Both the position numbers and the translations under genes were made by a program. A stretch of DNA of 64,000 bases from Bacteroidales bacterium (GTDB lineage: Bacteria > Bacteroidota > Bacteroidia > Bacteroidales > Muribaculaceae). Location of the stretch: contig SFEA01000008.1 of the NCBI GenBank assembly GCA_004557385.1, forward strand, positions 21,013 to 85,012, read 5' to 3'. Each line of letters begins with the position of its first letter. Positions within the stretch are counted from its first letter, which is position 1. The notes below the pieces were generated by a model. The model did no database searches. It saw only the letters and a program-made list of their open reading frames with translations, and was not told the DNA's origin. This document shows, piece after piece, positions 34,502 through 42,569 of this stretch.

Positions 34502-35914
34502 ATGAAAAAAACAACCATCACATTGCTCTTGGCTATCGTGGCAACCGTGTGCGGCTATGCGCAGCAATCGGCGCCAGTGAAGCCTCTCAAGGAGCTGCAG
34601 CAGGCGTTTGTCGACCTGCGTTTCGGCATGTTCATCCACTTTAATATGCCAACATTCTGTCCCGAGGATTGGCCCGACCCCGATGCCTCGCCGGCATTGT
34701 TCAACCCCGTGAAGCTCGACTGCTCGCAATGGGCTAAGGCAGCCAAAAGCGCCGGCATGACCTACGGCTGCCTCACCACCAAGCACCACAGCGGCTTCTG
34801 CATCTGGAACACAGCCACCACCCCATACAGCGTGATGAGCTCGCCGCTTAAGCGCGACGTGGTGCGCGAGTTTGCCGACGCATTCCGCCGCGAGGGCTTG
34901 CGCGTGATGCTCTACTACTCGATTCTCGACACGCATCACCGTCTGCGCCCGCACCGCATCACTCCCGAACATGTGACTATGATTAAGGCTCAGCTCGCCG
35001 AACTGCTCACCGGCTACGGCGACATCGACGCACTAATCATCGACGGCTGGGATGCCCCTTGGAGCCGTATTTCTTACACCGAGATTCCGTTTGCCGAGAT
35101 TTACAGCTTCATCAAGAGCCTGCAACCCAATTGCTTGGTTATGGACCTCAACTCGGCTAAATATCCGGCTGACGGTCTGTTCTACTCCGACATCAAGGCT
35201 TACGAACAAGGCGCCGGACAAAAGATTTCGAAGGACGCAAACAACTTGCCTGCCATGTCGTGCCTGCCGCTGCAGCCCAAATGGTGGTTCTGGAAGGACT
35301 ACTTTCCCACTACGCCCGAGCTGAAATCGGCTGAGACCATCGTGCACGAAAACGTCGACCCGATGGGCAAGGTGTTCTGCAACTTCATGCTCAACGTGGC
35401 ACCTAACCGCGACGGTTTGATGGACGACAACGCCTTGAAACGCCTCAAAGAGATAGGCAAACTATACACCAAACGCGGACCGGTGGCTAAACTGGGTCAC
35501 TACGACGACGCTATATTGGTGCCGAACCTGGCGCTCGGCAAGCCTGCCGAAGGCACTTGGTGCTACGACTGCCAGCTGTTCGACTTCATCAACGACGACA
35601 ATTTCAAGACCGAATGGTATGCCCATCCGTCGGTGAAAGAACCTCAAGTGACCATTTCGCTTGGCTCGGAGCAGCAATTCAATGCCATCGTCATCACCGA
35701 AGCCGAGGACGATTGCCTCGACGAATATACACTTGAATGCCGTGTGAACAACGAGTGGAAAACGGTGTTCGCAGGTAAAGCCACCACCGCCAAGCGCGTG
35801 AAGATGCACCGCTTCGGCAGCGTTTGGGCTGACGCCGTGCGCATCACCATAAAGAGCTATAAGACTGAATATTGCGGCATTGCCGAACTTGGCGTTTACA
35901 ACGAACGACGCTAA
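34502..35914 (+). CDS. GH29 alpha-L-fucosidase with C-terminal F5/8-type domain
   Basis: 470 residues. Signal peptide 1-20 (ending VCGYAQ). Catalytic (beta/alpha)8 barrel about 24-330 with GH29 landmarks: 'FGMFIHFNMPTFCPEDW', 'GMTYGCLTTKHHSGFCIWNT' (substrate-binding His pair), 'GLRVMLYYSILD', the likely nucleophile region 'DIDALIIDGWDAPW', and 'NFMLNVAPNRDGLMDD'. Residues about 340-468 form a discoidin-like beta sandwich ('VTISLGSEQQFNAIVITEAE'), probably carbohydrate-binding. It would release terminal fucose from host glycans (mucin, blood-group type); linkage is not deducible. It begins 9 bp after the PEGA/FGE gene and is the last gene before a strong terminator, so it belongs to that operon. 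Confidence 0.9.
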   Translation: MKKTTITLLLAIVATVCGYAQQSAPVKPLKELQQAFVDLRFGMFIHFNMPTFCPEDWPDPDASPALFNPVKLDCSQWAKAAKSAGMTYGCLTTKHHSGFCIWNTATTPYSVMSSPLKRDVVREFADAFRREGLRVMLYYSILDTHHRLRPHRITPEHVTMIKAQLAELLTGYGDIDALIIDGWDAPWSRISYTEIPFAEIYSFIKSLQPNCLVMDLNSAKYPADGLFYSDIKAYEQGAGQKISKDANNLPAMSCLPLQPKWWFWKDYFPTTPELKSAETIVHENVDPMGKVFCNFMLNVAPNRDGLMDDNALKRLKEIGKLYTKRGPVAKLGHYDDAILVPNLALGKPAEGTWCYDCQLFDFINDDNFKTEWYAHPSVKEPQVTISLGSEQQFNAIVITEAEDDCLDEYTLECRVNNEWKTVFAGKATTAKRVKMHRFGSVWADAVRITIKSYKTEYCGIAELGVYNERR

Positions 35915-35933
35915 ATCACACTGCCCCTATACG

Positions 35934-35973
35934 GTCCGACCTGTCCGACTTGTCAGACAGGTCGGACTTTTTT
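35934..35973 (+). terminator. Strong rho-independent terminator closing the PEGA/fucosidase operon
   Basis: GTCCGACCTGTC (35934-35945) pairs perfectly with GACAGGTCGGAC (35956-35967) over 12 bp and is followed by six T (35968-35973). It starts 20 bases after the fucosidase stop and sits between convergent genes. Confidence 0.9.
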
Positions 35974-35981
35974 GTGGATAT

Positions 35982-36458
35982 TCAGAACAGCGATAGCTCG
36001 GTGGGCTTTGATGGTTGTGCAGCATCGGCTGCCGGCTGCGACGCTGCCGGTTTGGCTGTTTTAGCCGACTTCTTCTTTACCGTTTTCGACGACTTGAAAA
36101 TCTGACCACGCAGCGAAGTGATTCTACGGTTGATGTCAGCCACATCGAAGATGTCGGCAGCAATCACGTCGAGATAGAGGCGCAGCAGGCGGGCGCATTT
36201 GTTCTTCGGGTCGACCGCCAAATTCGCTTCCACCTTAGTCACAATCTCCTTAACCTGCGGCGTGAGCTGCTCAACCTCAGCAGCGGCGGCATTCAGCTTG
36301 TCAATGCGCGAAGCAGCCATTCGCTTGAAGCCGCGCTCGGTGTCGAGCTGATAGTGGCGGCTGCGAATCTTGTAGGAATTACGCACCTTGGCATAGTGCA
36401 TTAGCAGGTTGCTGTATGTTTCGGTGTCGCTGAGCGACAGCAGTTCGACGGGTTGCAT
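35982..36458 (-). CDS. Unknown basic helical protein with a C-terminal clamp-like peptide
   Basis: 158 residues, no signal peptide, so cytoplasmic. Mostly helical: 'SNLLMHYAKVRNSYKIRSRH', a central coiled-coil-like segment 'RIDKLNAAAAEVEQLTPQVK', then 'ARLLRLYLDVIAADIFDVAD'. A low-complexity Lys/Ala/Pro tail starts at about residue 120 and the protein ends exactly with TELSLF. That terminal ELSLF closely resembles the bacterial sliding-clamp binding pentapeptide Q-L-x-L-F. The gene lies 57 bp downstream of rnhB, whose product ends with QLSLF, and is near polA. I recognise no family; a replication/repair link is inferred from the terminal peptide and the neighbours. Confidence 0.75.
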   Translation of the reverse strand: MQPVELLSLSDTETYSNLLMHYAKVRNSYKIRSRHYQLDTERGFKRMAASRIDKLNAAAAEVEQLTPQVKEIVTKVEANLAVDPKNKCARLLRLYLDVIAADIFDVADINRRITSLRGQIFKSSKTVKKKSAKTAKPAASQPAADAAQPSKPTELSLF

Positions 36459-36515
36459 AGTTAGCTGTTATTTTGAGGTGGACAGATAATAAAACTTTCA
36501 CATTAAAACTATAGT

Positions 36516-37112
36516 TCAGAACAGGCTCAGCTGTCGGTCGAGCAACTGAAACGACATTCTGTGGTAGGGCGACGGTCCAAATCTGGCAATGGCATCGCGG
36601 TGAGCGCGAGTGGGATAGCCTTTGTTTTCGAGCCAATGATACTGCGGAAATTCCTCAGCAATGCGGCACATATATTCGTCGCGGTGAGTTTTGGCAAGCA
36701 CCGACGCAGCTGCAATGCTCATCATCGTAGCGTCGCCCTTTACGATGGTGGTGTGCGGAATGTCGCGATACGCCGTGAAGCGGTTGCCGTCGATGAGCAG
36801 ATGCTCGGGGCGAACGCTCAGCTGGTCGATGGCGCGATGCATGGCAGCGATTGACGCACGCAAAATGTTGATATGGTCGATTTCTTCGGGCGAGACAAAC
36901 GCCACAGCCCACGCCAGAGCCTCACGCTCAATGATGGGACGCAACAGGTTGCGCTGACGCTCGGTGAGCTGCTTTGAGTCGTTAAGCAACTCGTTGCTGA
37001 AGCCCGGCGGCAAAATCACAGCAGCCGCAGTGACCGGACCGGCAAGGCATCCTCGCCCGGCTTCGTCGCATCCGGCTTCAATGCGGCCTTCTTTGAGAAA
37101 CGGTTGCAGCAT
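36516..37112 (-). CDS. rnhB: Ribonuclease HII
   Basis: 198 residues, normal family length. Cleaves RNA of RNA-DNA hybrids, including single misincorporated ribonucleotides. Motifs: 'EAGCDEAGRGCLAGPVTAAA' (catalytic Asp16-Glu17), 'NDSKQLTERQRNLL', 'LLIDGNRF' (third acidic residue), 'VVKGDA'-type 'IVKGDATMMSIAAASVLAKT' with the fourth Asp, and 'HRDEYMCRIAEEFPQY'. The protein ends with DRQLSLF, which fits the sliding-clamp binding consensus QLxLF. Second gene of a minus-strand unit: polyprenyl synthase (47 bp upstream), rnhB, unknown 158-residue gene (57 bp downstream). Confidence 0.95.
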   Translation of the reverse strand: MLQPFLKEGRIEAGCDEAGRGCLAGPVTAAAVILPPGFSNELLNDSKQLTERQRNLLRPIIEREALAWAVAFVSPEEIDHINILRASIAAMHRAIDQLSVRPEHLLIDGNRFTAYRDIPHTTIVKGDATMMSIAAASVLAKTHRDEYMCRIAEEFPQYHWLENKGYPTRAHRDAIARFGPSPYHRMSFQLLDRQLSLF

Positions 37113-37159
37113 AGTTTGTGTTTCACCTCCTATCTATCCTTGTTTCTGGGAAAAATCAC

Positions 37160-38137
37160 TTACATTTTGCGCTCAATGACAAACGAGAACAGCGACTTGA
37201 ACGCCTGCACCTCGGGGCATTGTGGCAGCTCGTCGAGAATGGCAAACGCCTCGTCGCGCAGCTTGAGCATCTGCTGCTCGGCATATTCAATGCCACCATT
37301 GTTTCGGGCGTATGCAATAAGCGTGTCAATCTCCTCGGCAGTGAGCTGATGCTTCTCGCTCAGCGCCACCATGGCATCGTGGTCGGGCAAATCGGTGCGC
37401 GACAGCACATGAATGAGCGGCAACGTACGCTTGCCTTCGCGAAGGTCGTTGCCCGTAGGCTTTCCAATCGCCGAGTCGTTGAAATAATCGAAAATATCGT
37501 CTTTTATCTGGAAGCACATTCCAAAGAGTTCGGCATACTTAACCACCAGCGCCAACTGATGAGCAGGAGCACCGGCAGCATATCCGCCCACCTCCACGCA
37601 ACTGCAAAACAAGGCAGCCGTTTTGCGACGTATGGTGTCGTAATATTGTTCCTCGCTGATTGACGGTTTGCGAGTGGCTTCAATCTGGTTGATTTCGCCC
37701 AACGAAAGTTCACGGCCGCGGTTGGCAAGCACTTTCACCACATTGGGCTCACCCGACGCCACACCGCAGCTCAAAGCCGAGCTCACGAAGAAGTCGCCAA
37801 CAAGCACCGCAATATGATTGTCCCACACGCGGTTGATGGTAGGACGACCGCGACGCACCGCCGACTCGTCGATAACGTCGTCGTGAATGAGCGATGCATT
37901 ATGCAGCAGCTCGACCGATGCCGCAGCCATGAGTATGGTGCGCAATTCTCCGCCAAACAGCTTGCCAGTGAGTATCGATAGCATTGGGCGTATCTGTTTA
38001 CCTTTTGCCTTGAGAAATTCCACAACAATGTGCTGCATAAGTGCGTTGTCGCTATGCAACGACTCGGCAATTATTGCATTTAATTGCTCAAGTTCGCAAG
38101 ACAGGTCAGCCCGTATTTGTTCAAATTCAGTCATCAT
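37160..38137 (-). CDS. ispB: Polyprenyl (octaprenyl-type) diphosphate synthase
   Basis: 325 residues. Trans-prenyltransferase that extends isoprenoid chains, most likely for menaquinone side chains. First aspartate-rich motif in 'LLHNASLIHDDVIDESAVRR' with 'GRPTIN', second in 'FQIKDDIFDYFNDSAIGKPT', plus the 'GKQIRPML' start of the family. Cytoplasmic. Chain length cannot be read with confidence, so ispB is used in the broad sense. First gene of a unit with rnhB; promoter at 38152-38159, divergent from polA. Confidence 0.88.
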   Translation of the reverse strand: MMTEFEQIRADLSCELEQLNAIIAESLHSDNALMQHIVVEFLKAKGKQIRPMLSILTGKLFGGELRTILMAAASVELLHNASLIHDDVIDESAVRRGRPTINRVWDNHIAVLVGDFFVSSALSCGVASGEPNVVKVLANRGRELSLGEINQIEATRKPSISEEQYYDTIRRKTAALFCSCVEVGGYAAGAPAHQLALVVKYAELFGMCFQIKDDIFDYFNDSAIGKPTGNDLREGKRTLPLIHVLSRTDLPDHDAMVALSEKHQLTAEEIDTLIAYARNNGGIEYAEQQMLKLRDEAFAILDELPQCPEVQAFKSLFSFVIERKM

Positions 38138-38151
38138 TATATTTTGTAATG

Positions 38152-38159
38152 CAAAAGTA
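38152..38159 (-). promoter_or_regulatory. -7 box for the ispB-rnhB unit
   Basis: Minus-strand TACTTTTG exactly matches TAnnTTTG, 15 bases from the ATG at 38137. The upstream TTTC about 21 bp away is an imperfect -33 element. Confidence 0.55.
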
Positions 38160-38305
38160 GCAATAAATCTTCTTTGTTTTGAAACTTTTATGCGTAATAT
38201 TTCAAAATACCGACAAAAAGGAGTAATTTTAACTGAATTTTTAGAATAAACGAATATTTAGGCGGTGAATGTTTTGATTATTCCCGCCAAAAACAGCTCA
38301 CCAAT

Positions 38306-41146
38306 ATGGAAGAAAAAAAACTGGTTTTACTCGACGCCTACGCACTCATATTCCGTGCCTATTATGCACTCATACGCAACCCACGATACACATCGCAGGG
38401 GCTGAACACTTCTGCCATTTTCGGCTTCGTGAACACGCTGCAGGACTTGCTGAAGCGCGAGAACCCAAGCCACATCGCCATCTGCTTCGACCCCAAGGGC
38501 GGCACGTTCCGCCACGAGATGTACGCCGAATACAAGGCTGGACGCGAAGAGACGCCCGAAGACATACGCAAGGCGGTGCCATACATCAAGCGCATTGCCC
38601 AAGCTTATAACATTGCCGTGCTTGAGGTGCCCGGCTACGAAGCCGACGATGTGATTGGCACCCTGTCGCTGCTTGCCGAAAAGAAGGGGTTCACCACATA
38701 CATGGTGACCGGCGACAAGGACTTCGGGCAATTGGTGAGCCAATCGGTGAAAATATATCGTCCAAACTCGGGTGGCGGCTACGAGATAATGGGCGAGAAA
38801 GAGGTGTGTGACAAATTCGGCATCGAACGCGCCGACCAAGTGATTGACATGCTGGCGCTTATGGGCGACAAGGTGGACAACATACCCGGCTGCCCCGGCG
38901 TGGGCGAAGTAACCGCCGCAAAACTCATTCGCCAGTTTGGCAGCGTTGAAAACCTCATCAACAACACCTCGCAGCTGAAAGGCGCTCTCAAGAAAAAGGT
39001 GGAGGACAACATCGAAAAGATTCGCTTCTCAAAAGTGCTTGCCACCATCTGCCGCGAGGTGCCTATCGAACTCAACGAGCAGCAGCTAAAGCGCCAACCC
39101 ATCAACGCCGAGGCACTGCGCCAACTGTTCAAGGAACTGGAATTCCGCAATTTTGCAACCCGCATAATCGACCAGAACGAAGGCAACATCGGACTTGAAG
39201 GCGCTCCAATGCCTGCCGCCAAGGCTTCGGCTGACGCCGTCGCCACCCCTGCCCCGGCAAAAGCCGCCACGCCAAAGAAGAAACAATCGGCTCAAATGTC
39301 GCTGTTCGGCGACGACGACGAGGAAGAAGAAAACACCGAGAATAGCCCGACAGAAACACCCGTAATAGAGCAACCTGTCGAGATTGTCTACACCCACATA
39401 ACCGATGCCGACGAACTGAAGCGCCGCGTTGCCGATGCCATGAAGCTTGACGCTGTCGGCTGCGAACTCGTTGCCGACGGCGACGATGCCATGACTGCCT
39501 CGCTGGTGGGTATCGCTGTGGCTGTGAAGCGCGGTTCGGCATTCTACGCCGATGCTTCGCTCGTTGAACTGCTGAAGCCGTTGCTCGAAAGCGCCTCCGT
39601 GACACTGGTGTCGGGCGACGTAAAACGCGCCATGGTGGTTCTGCGCCGTCGAGGCATCAACCTCGCTGCGCCTTACTTCGACACTGCCGTGGCTCACTAT
39701 CTGCTGCAACCCGAACGTCCACACGCCACTGCACGCCTCGCCGAGGAGATTCTGGGCGTGGCATGCACCACCGACGATGCCCTGCTCGGCGCAAAAGGTC
39801 GCAACCGCAAGCGCTTTGTCGAGGTGTCGGGCGACGCCATCACTGCCTATGCCTGCCAACTCGCCGATATGGCGCTCGCGCTGCGAAAACCGCTTATCGC
39901 CAGCATCGATGCCGACAGTTTGACATCGCTGCTCACCGACATCGAACTGCCGCTCATTGAGGTGCTTGCCGATATGGAGCACACCGGCGCACGCGTCGAC
40001 GTGCGAGCGCTCACCGACTATTCGGTGGTGCTCACCGAGCGTATGAACAGCCTCGAGCAAGAGTGCTTTGAACTCGCCGGCGAACAGTTCAACACCGCAT
40101 CGCCCATGAAGGTGGGCGAGATTCTTTTCGACAAACTCAAAATCGACGATAAAGCCAAGAAAACCAAAAGCGGACAATACTCCACCACCGAAGAGGTGCT
40201 GATGCACCTTCGCGACCGACATCCGCTTGTCGACAAAATTCTTGAGCTGCGCGGAATACGCAAACTGCTGTCGACCTACGTGAACGCTCTGCCCGAGCTA
40301 ATCAACCCCGAAACGGGCAGAATACACACCACCTACAACCAAACCGTCACTGCCACCGGGCGTTTGTCGTCGACCAACCCCAACCTGCAAAACATTCCGG
40401 TGCGCACCGACGACGGTCGTGAAATTCGCCGAGCATTCATCCCTGCCGACGGCAACCTGTTCTTCTCAGCCGACTATTCGCAAATCGAGCTGCGCCTGGT
40501 GGCTGACCTTAGCGGCGACCCTACTATGGTGGACGCTTTCCGAAACAACCTCGACATACACGCCATCACAGCAGCAAAAATCTATCACGAGCCGCTGGAA
40601 AAAGTCACCCCCGACCAACGTCGCAAAGCCAAGACTGCCAACTTTGGCATCCTTTACGGAATCTCGGCTTTCGGGCTGTCGGAGCGGCTGCAAATTCCGC
40701 GTGCCGAGAGCAAAATGCTCATCGACGGCTATTTCGCCACCTTCCCGGGTGTGCGCGACTACATCGAACGCAGCGTGACGCAAGCCAAGGAGAAAGGCTA
40801 CGTCACCACCCTATTCGGACGCCGACGTATGCTGCCCGACATTAATTCGCGCAACGCTGTGGTGCGCAGCTTCTCGGAACGAAACGCAGTGAACGCCCCT
40901 ATTCAAGGCACCGCTGCCGACATCATAAAGATTGCCATGGTGAGCATCTTCAACAAGATGAAGCAAGAAGGCTTGCGCTCGAAAATGATTCTGCAAGTGC
41001 ACGACGAATTGAACTTCGACGTGGTGCCCGCCGAGGCTGAGCGCGTGCAACAAATTGCAGTGGAATGTATGCAGAACGCCTATCACGGCAACGTGCCGCT
41101 CACGGCATCGCACGCCATCGCCACCAACTGGCTCGATGCTCATTAA
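38306..41146 (+). CDS. polA: DNA polymerase I
   Basis: 946 residues. 5'-3' flap nuclease domain about 5-290 ('FDPKGGTFRHEMYAEYKAGR', 'YEADDVIGTL', 'TGDKDFGQLV', 'GDKVDNIPGCPGVG'). A 60-residue acidic low-complexity linker (about 300-360) contains Q330-MSLF-334, a sliding-clamp binding peptide. A 3'-5' exonuclease-like domain spans about 365-540 and the polymerase domain about 545-946, with 'SADYSQIELR' (Asp723), 'RRKAKTANFGILYGISAFGL' and 'LQVHDELNFDVV' (Asp900-Glu901). Flap nuclease and polymerase motifs are intact. In the exonuclease domain the usual D-x-E (exo I), N-x-K-x-D (exo II) and Y-x3-D (exo III) read approximately V-G-C-E-L-V, D-V-K-R-A and Y-A-C-Q-L, so proofreading is probably lost. 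Confidence 0.96.
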   Translation: MEEKKLVLLDAYALIFRAYYALIRNPRYTSQGLNTSAIFGFVNTLQDLLKRENPSHIAICFDPKGGTFRHEMYAEYKAGREETPEDIRKAVPYIKRIAQAYNIAVLEVPGYEADDVIGTLSLLAEKKGFTTYMVTGDKDFGQLVSQSVKIYRPNSGGGYEIMGEKEVCDKFGIERADQVIDMLALMGDKVDNIPGCPGVGEVTAAKLIRQFGSVENLINNTSQLKGALKKKVEDNIEKIRFSKVLATICREVPIELNEQQLKRQPINAEALRQLFKELEFRNFATRIIDQNEGNIGLEGAPMPAAKASADAVATPAPAKAATPKKKQSAQMSLFGDDDEEEENTENSPTETPVIEQPVEIVYTHITDADELKRRVADAMKLDAVGCELVADGDDAMTASLVGIAVAVKRGSAFYADASLVELLKPLLESASVTLVSGDVKRAMVVLRRRGINLAAPYFDTAVAHYLLQPERPHATARLAEEILGVACTTDDALLGAKGRNRKRFVEVSGDAITAYACQLADMALALRKPLIASIDADSLTSLLTDIELPLIEVLADMEHTGARVDVRALTDYSVVLTERMNSLEQECFELAGEQFNTASPMKVGEILFDKLKIDDKAKKTKSGQYSTTEEVLMHLRDRHPLVDKILELRGIRKLLSTYVNALPELINPETGRIHTTYNQTVTATGRLSSTNPNLQNIPVRTDDGREIRRAFIPADGNLFFSADYSQIELRLVADLSGDPTMVDAFRNNLDIHAITAAKIYHEPLEKVTPDQRRKAKTANFGILYGISAFGLSERLQIPRAESKMLIDGYFATFPGVRDYIERSVTQAKEKGYVTTLFGRRRMLPDINSRNAVVRSFSERNAVNAPIQGTAADIIKIAMVSIFNKMKQEGLRSKMILQVHDELNFDVVPAEAERVQQIAVECMQNAYHGNVPLTASHAIATNWLDAH

Positions 41147-41169
41147 CCCGATTACACGACTGCCTTTTT

Positions 41170-42078
41170 TCAGAACACAATGCTCAACGAGGCTTGCACC
41201 TTGATGCCGGGTGCCATGCCCGGCATCAAGGCAAAACTCGTGCTGATGCGGCGCGCATCGTTGCCGTAAATCAACCCCATCACCTCGTTCACCGGGTCGA
41301 TGAGATAAGCCACAATATTGCCCAGGACCTTGCTGCCAAACAGCCTGTAGCCACCGGCAACAATGCTGCGCTTGAGCACATAAAACGCCTCGCCTATCAC
41401 GGCACCCGCCAACGGTGTGATTATGAGGTCTTGAATCGACGGAATCTCGTTGAACGCCTCGATGCCATACTCCCAAAACAGCGTCGACACCCCAAAGCCA
41501 TACAACATTGCATACGGCGCGCTAAAGCCCTGCGAACGGGCGCTCATATAGTAAGCCGCTCCGCCATAGGGGTGAAGCAGATAATTGAAATACCACTTGT
41601 CGTGGTCCCACACCGGACCCTTTTTCACATGGTTCCACCACCGCTCGAAAAACGGCGTTGAACGAATCTCCTCCTTATTCCACGCAGTGGCATCTTCGGG
41701 CAACATCTCAAGAATGCCAAGCATTGCCACACCGGCTGCATAAAGCGCCACGCTGTTATACACTACCTTTCGATAGTTGGGCCGATGCGTCCACAGCGAG
41801 TACGGCAACTCGTAAATCGACGGTTTCAGCTCACTGTTTTTCGGGAATTTTGGCAACAAATCGGAGCCTTCAGGCATCACCTTCAGCCATCTGCCGGAAT
41901 ACGACGAATCAACCGCCAGCGAATCGGCAACGATGCCGTTGCCCACGCCATTAATGTCAAATTCCGCCACCATCGTGCTATCCATGGCCGACGAAAAACA
42001 ATCACTGCACTTCGCCCCACATTCAACCCCGCCAAAAACGATAATTGCTAATATTATAATTACTCGTGATGCTCTCAT
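41170..42078 (-). CDS. DUF3943 membrane/envelope protein
   Basis: 302 residues from the ATG at 42078, which opens a signal-like segment (MRASRVIIILAIIVFGGVEC); a longer frame to 42177 has no signal and is less likely. The core matches DUF3943: 'YNSVALYAAGVAMLGILEML', 'WWNHVKKGPVWDHDKWYFNY', 'LLHPYGGAAYYMSARSQGFS', 'STLFWEYGIEAFNEIPSIQD' with 'LIITPLAGAVIGE'. The C-terminus is amphipathic and ends in Phe ('ALMPGMAPGIKVQASLSIVF'), consistent with an outer-membrane or envelope location. Function of the family is unknown. Convergent with polA, 23 bp between stops. Confidence 0.8.
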   Translation of the reverse strand: MRASRVIIILAIIVFGGVECGAKCSDCFSSAMDSTMVAEFDINGVGNGIVADSLAVDSSYSGRWLKVMPEGSDLLPKFPKNSELKPSIYELPYSLWTHRPNYRKVVYNSVALYAAGVAMLGILEMLPEDATAWNKEEIRSTPFFERWWNHVKKGPVWDHDKWYFNYLLHPYGGAAYYMSARSQGFSAPYAMLYGFGVSTLFWEYGIEAFNEIPSIQDLIITPLAGAVIGEAFYVLKRSIVAGGYRLFGSKVLGNIVAYLIDPVNEVMGLIYGNDARRISTSFALMPGMAPGIKVQASLSIVF

Positions 42079-42569
42079 TGTTTTTGAAATAACACAATGG
42101 TGATTTATACTGTCTTCTATTCTTATAACAAAAATGCAAGCAAATTTATCGTCATTTTCGAAATCAAAAGTGTTCAATTTTTCTTTGAAAATACATCAAA
42201 ATCGCAGTTGCTAACATCTTGAACACTTTTGAGGCGAAATGGAATAATCTCACCGCAGCATAGATGCAGCCCCGGCAGCAACAGGCTGCGTAATCCCTCG
42301 CAGATGCCGCAGAAAGGGTTTTAACTCACTCAGATTACGCAGATTAATAGGATATTCCACGGTGATAATGCTGTCGGAGATGGAGATGCCGAACAATGTT
42401 GTGCCTCATTTATCACAATATTTATTTGCCCGGAAGCATAAAGCCGGCAAAAGTTTTTGCGAAGTGCGCAATTTTATTTTACTTTGCACTACGCATTTGC
42501 AACGATGCCCATAACACCTACATAAAAAAAACATAAAACTATAACCAAACATCTCATTTTTTCCTCGAC
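42079..42569. other. Intergenic stretch with mosaic repeat pieces, no gene seen
   Basis: 491 bases. The part from about 42239 to 42420 contains short pieces shared with the non-coding region at 50040-50300: CTCACTCAGATT, CTCGCAGAT-n-GCAGAAAGGG, and a 21-bp block (42385-42405) that is the reverse complement of 50270-50290 with one mismatch. The sequence before the ATG at 42570 is A-rich with TTTACTTTGC at 42477-42486 as a promoter-like element. Confidence 0.55.

Noticed and set aside
39086..40222. 378-codon open frame antisense to polA
   Set aside because: Overlaps conserved DNA polymerase I; composition His/Gly/Val-rich as expected for a reverse-complement artefact.
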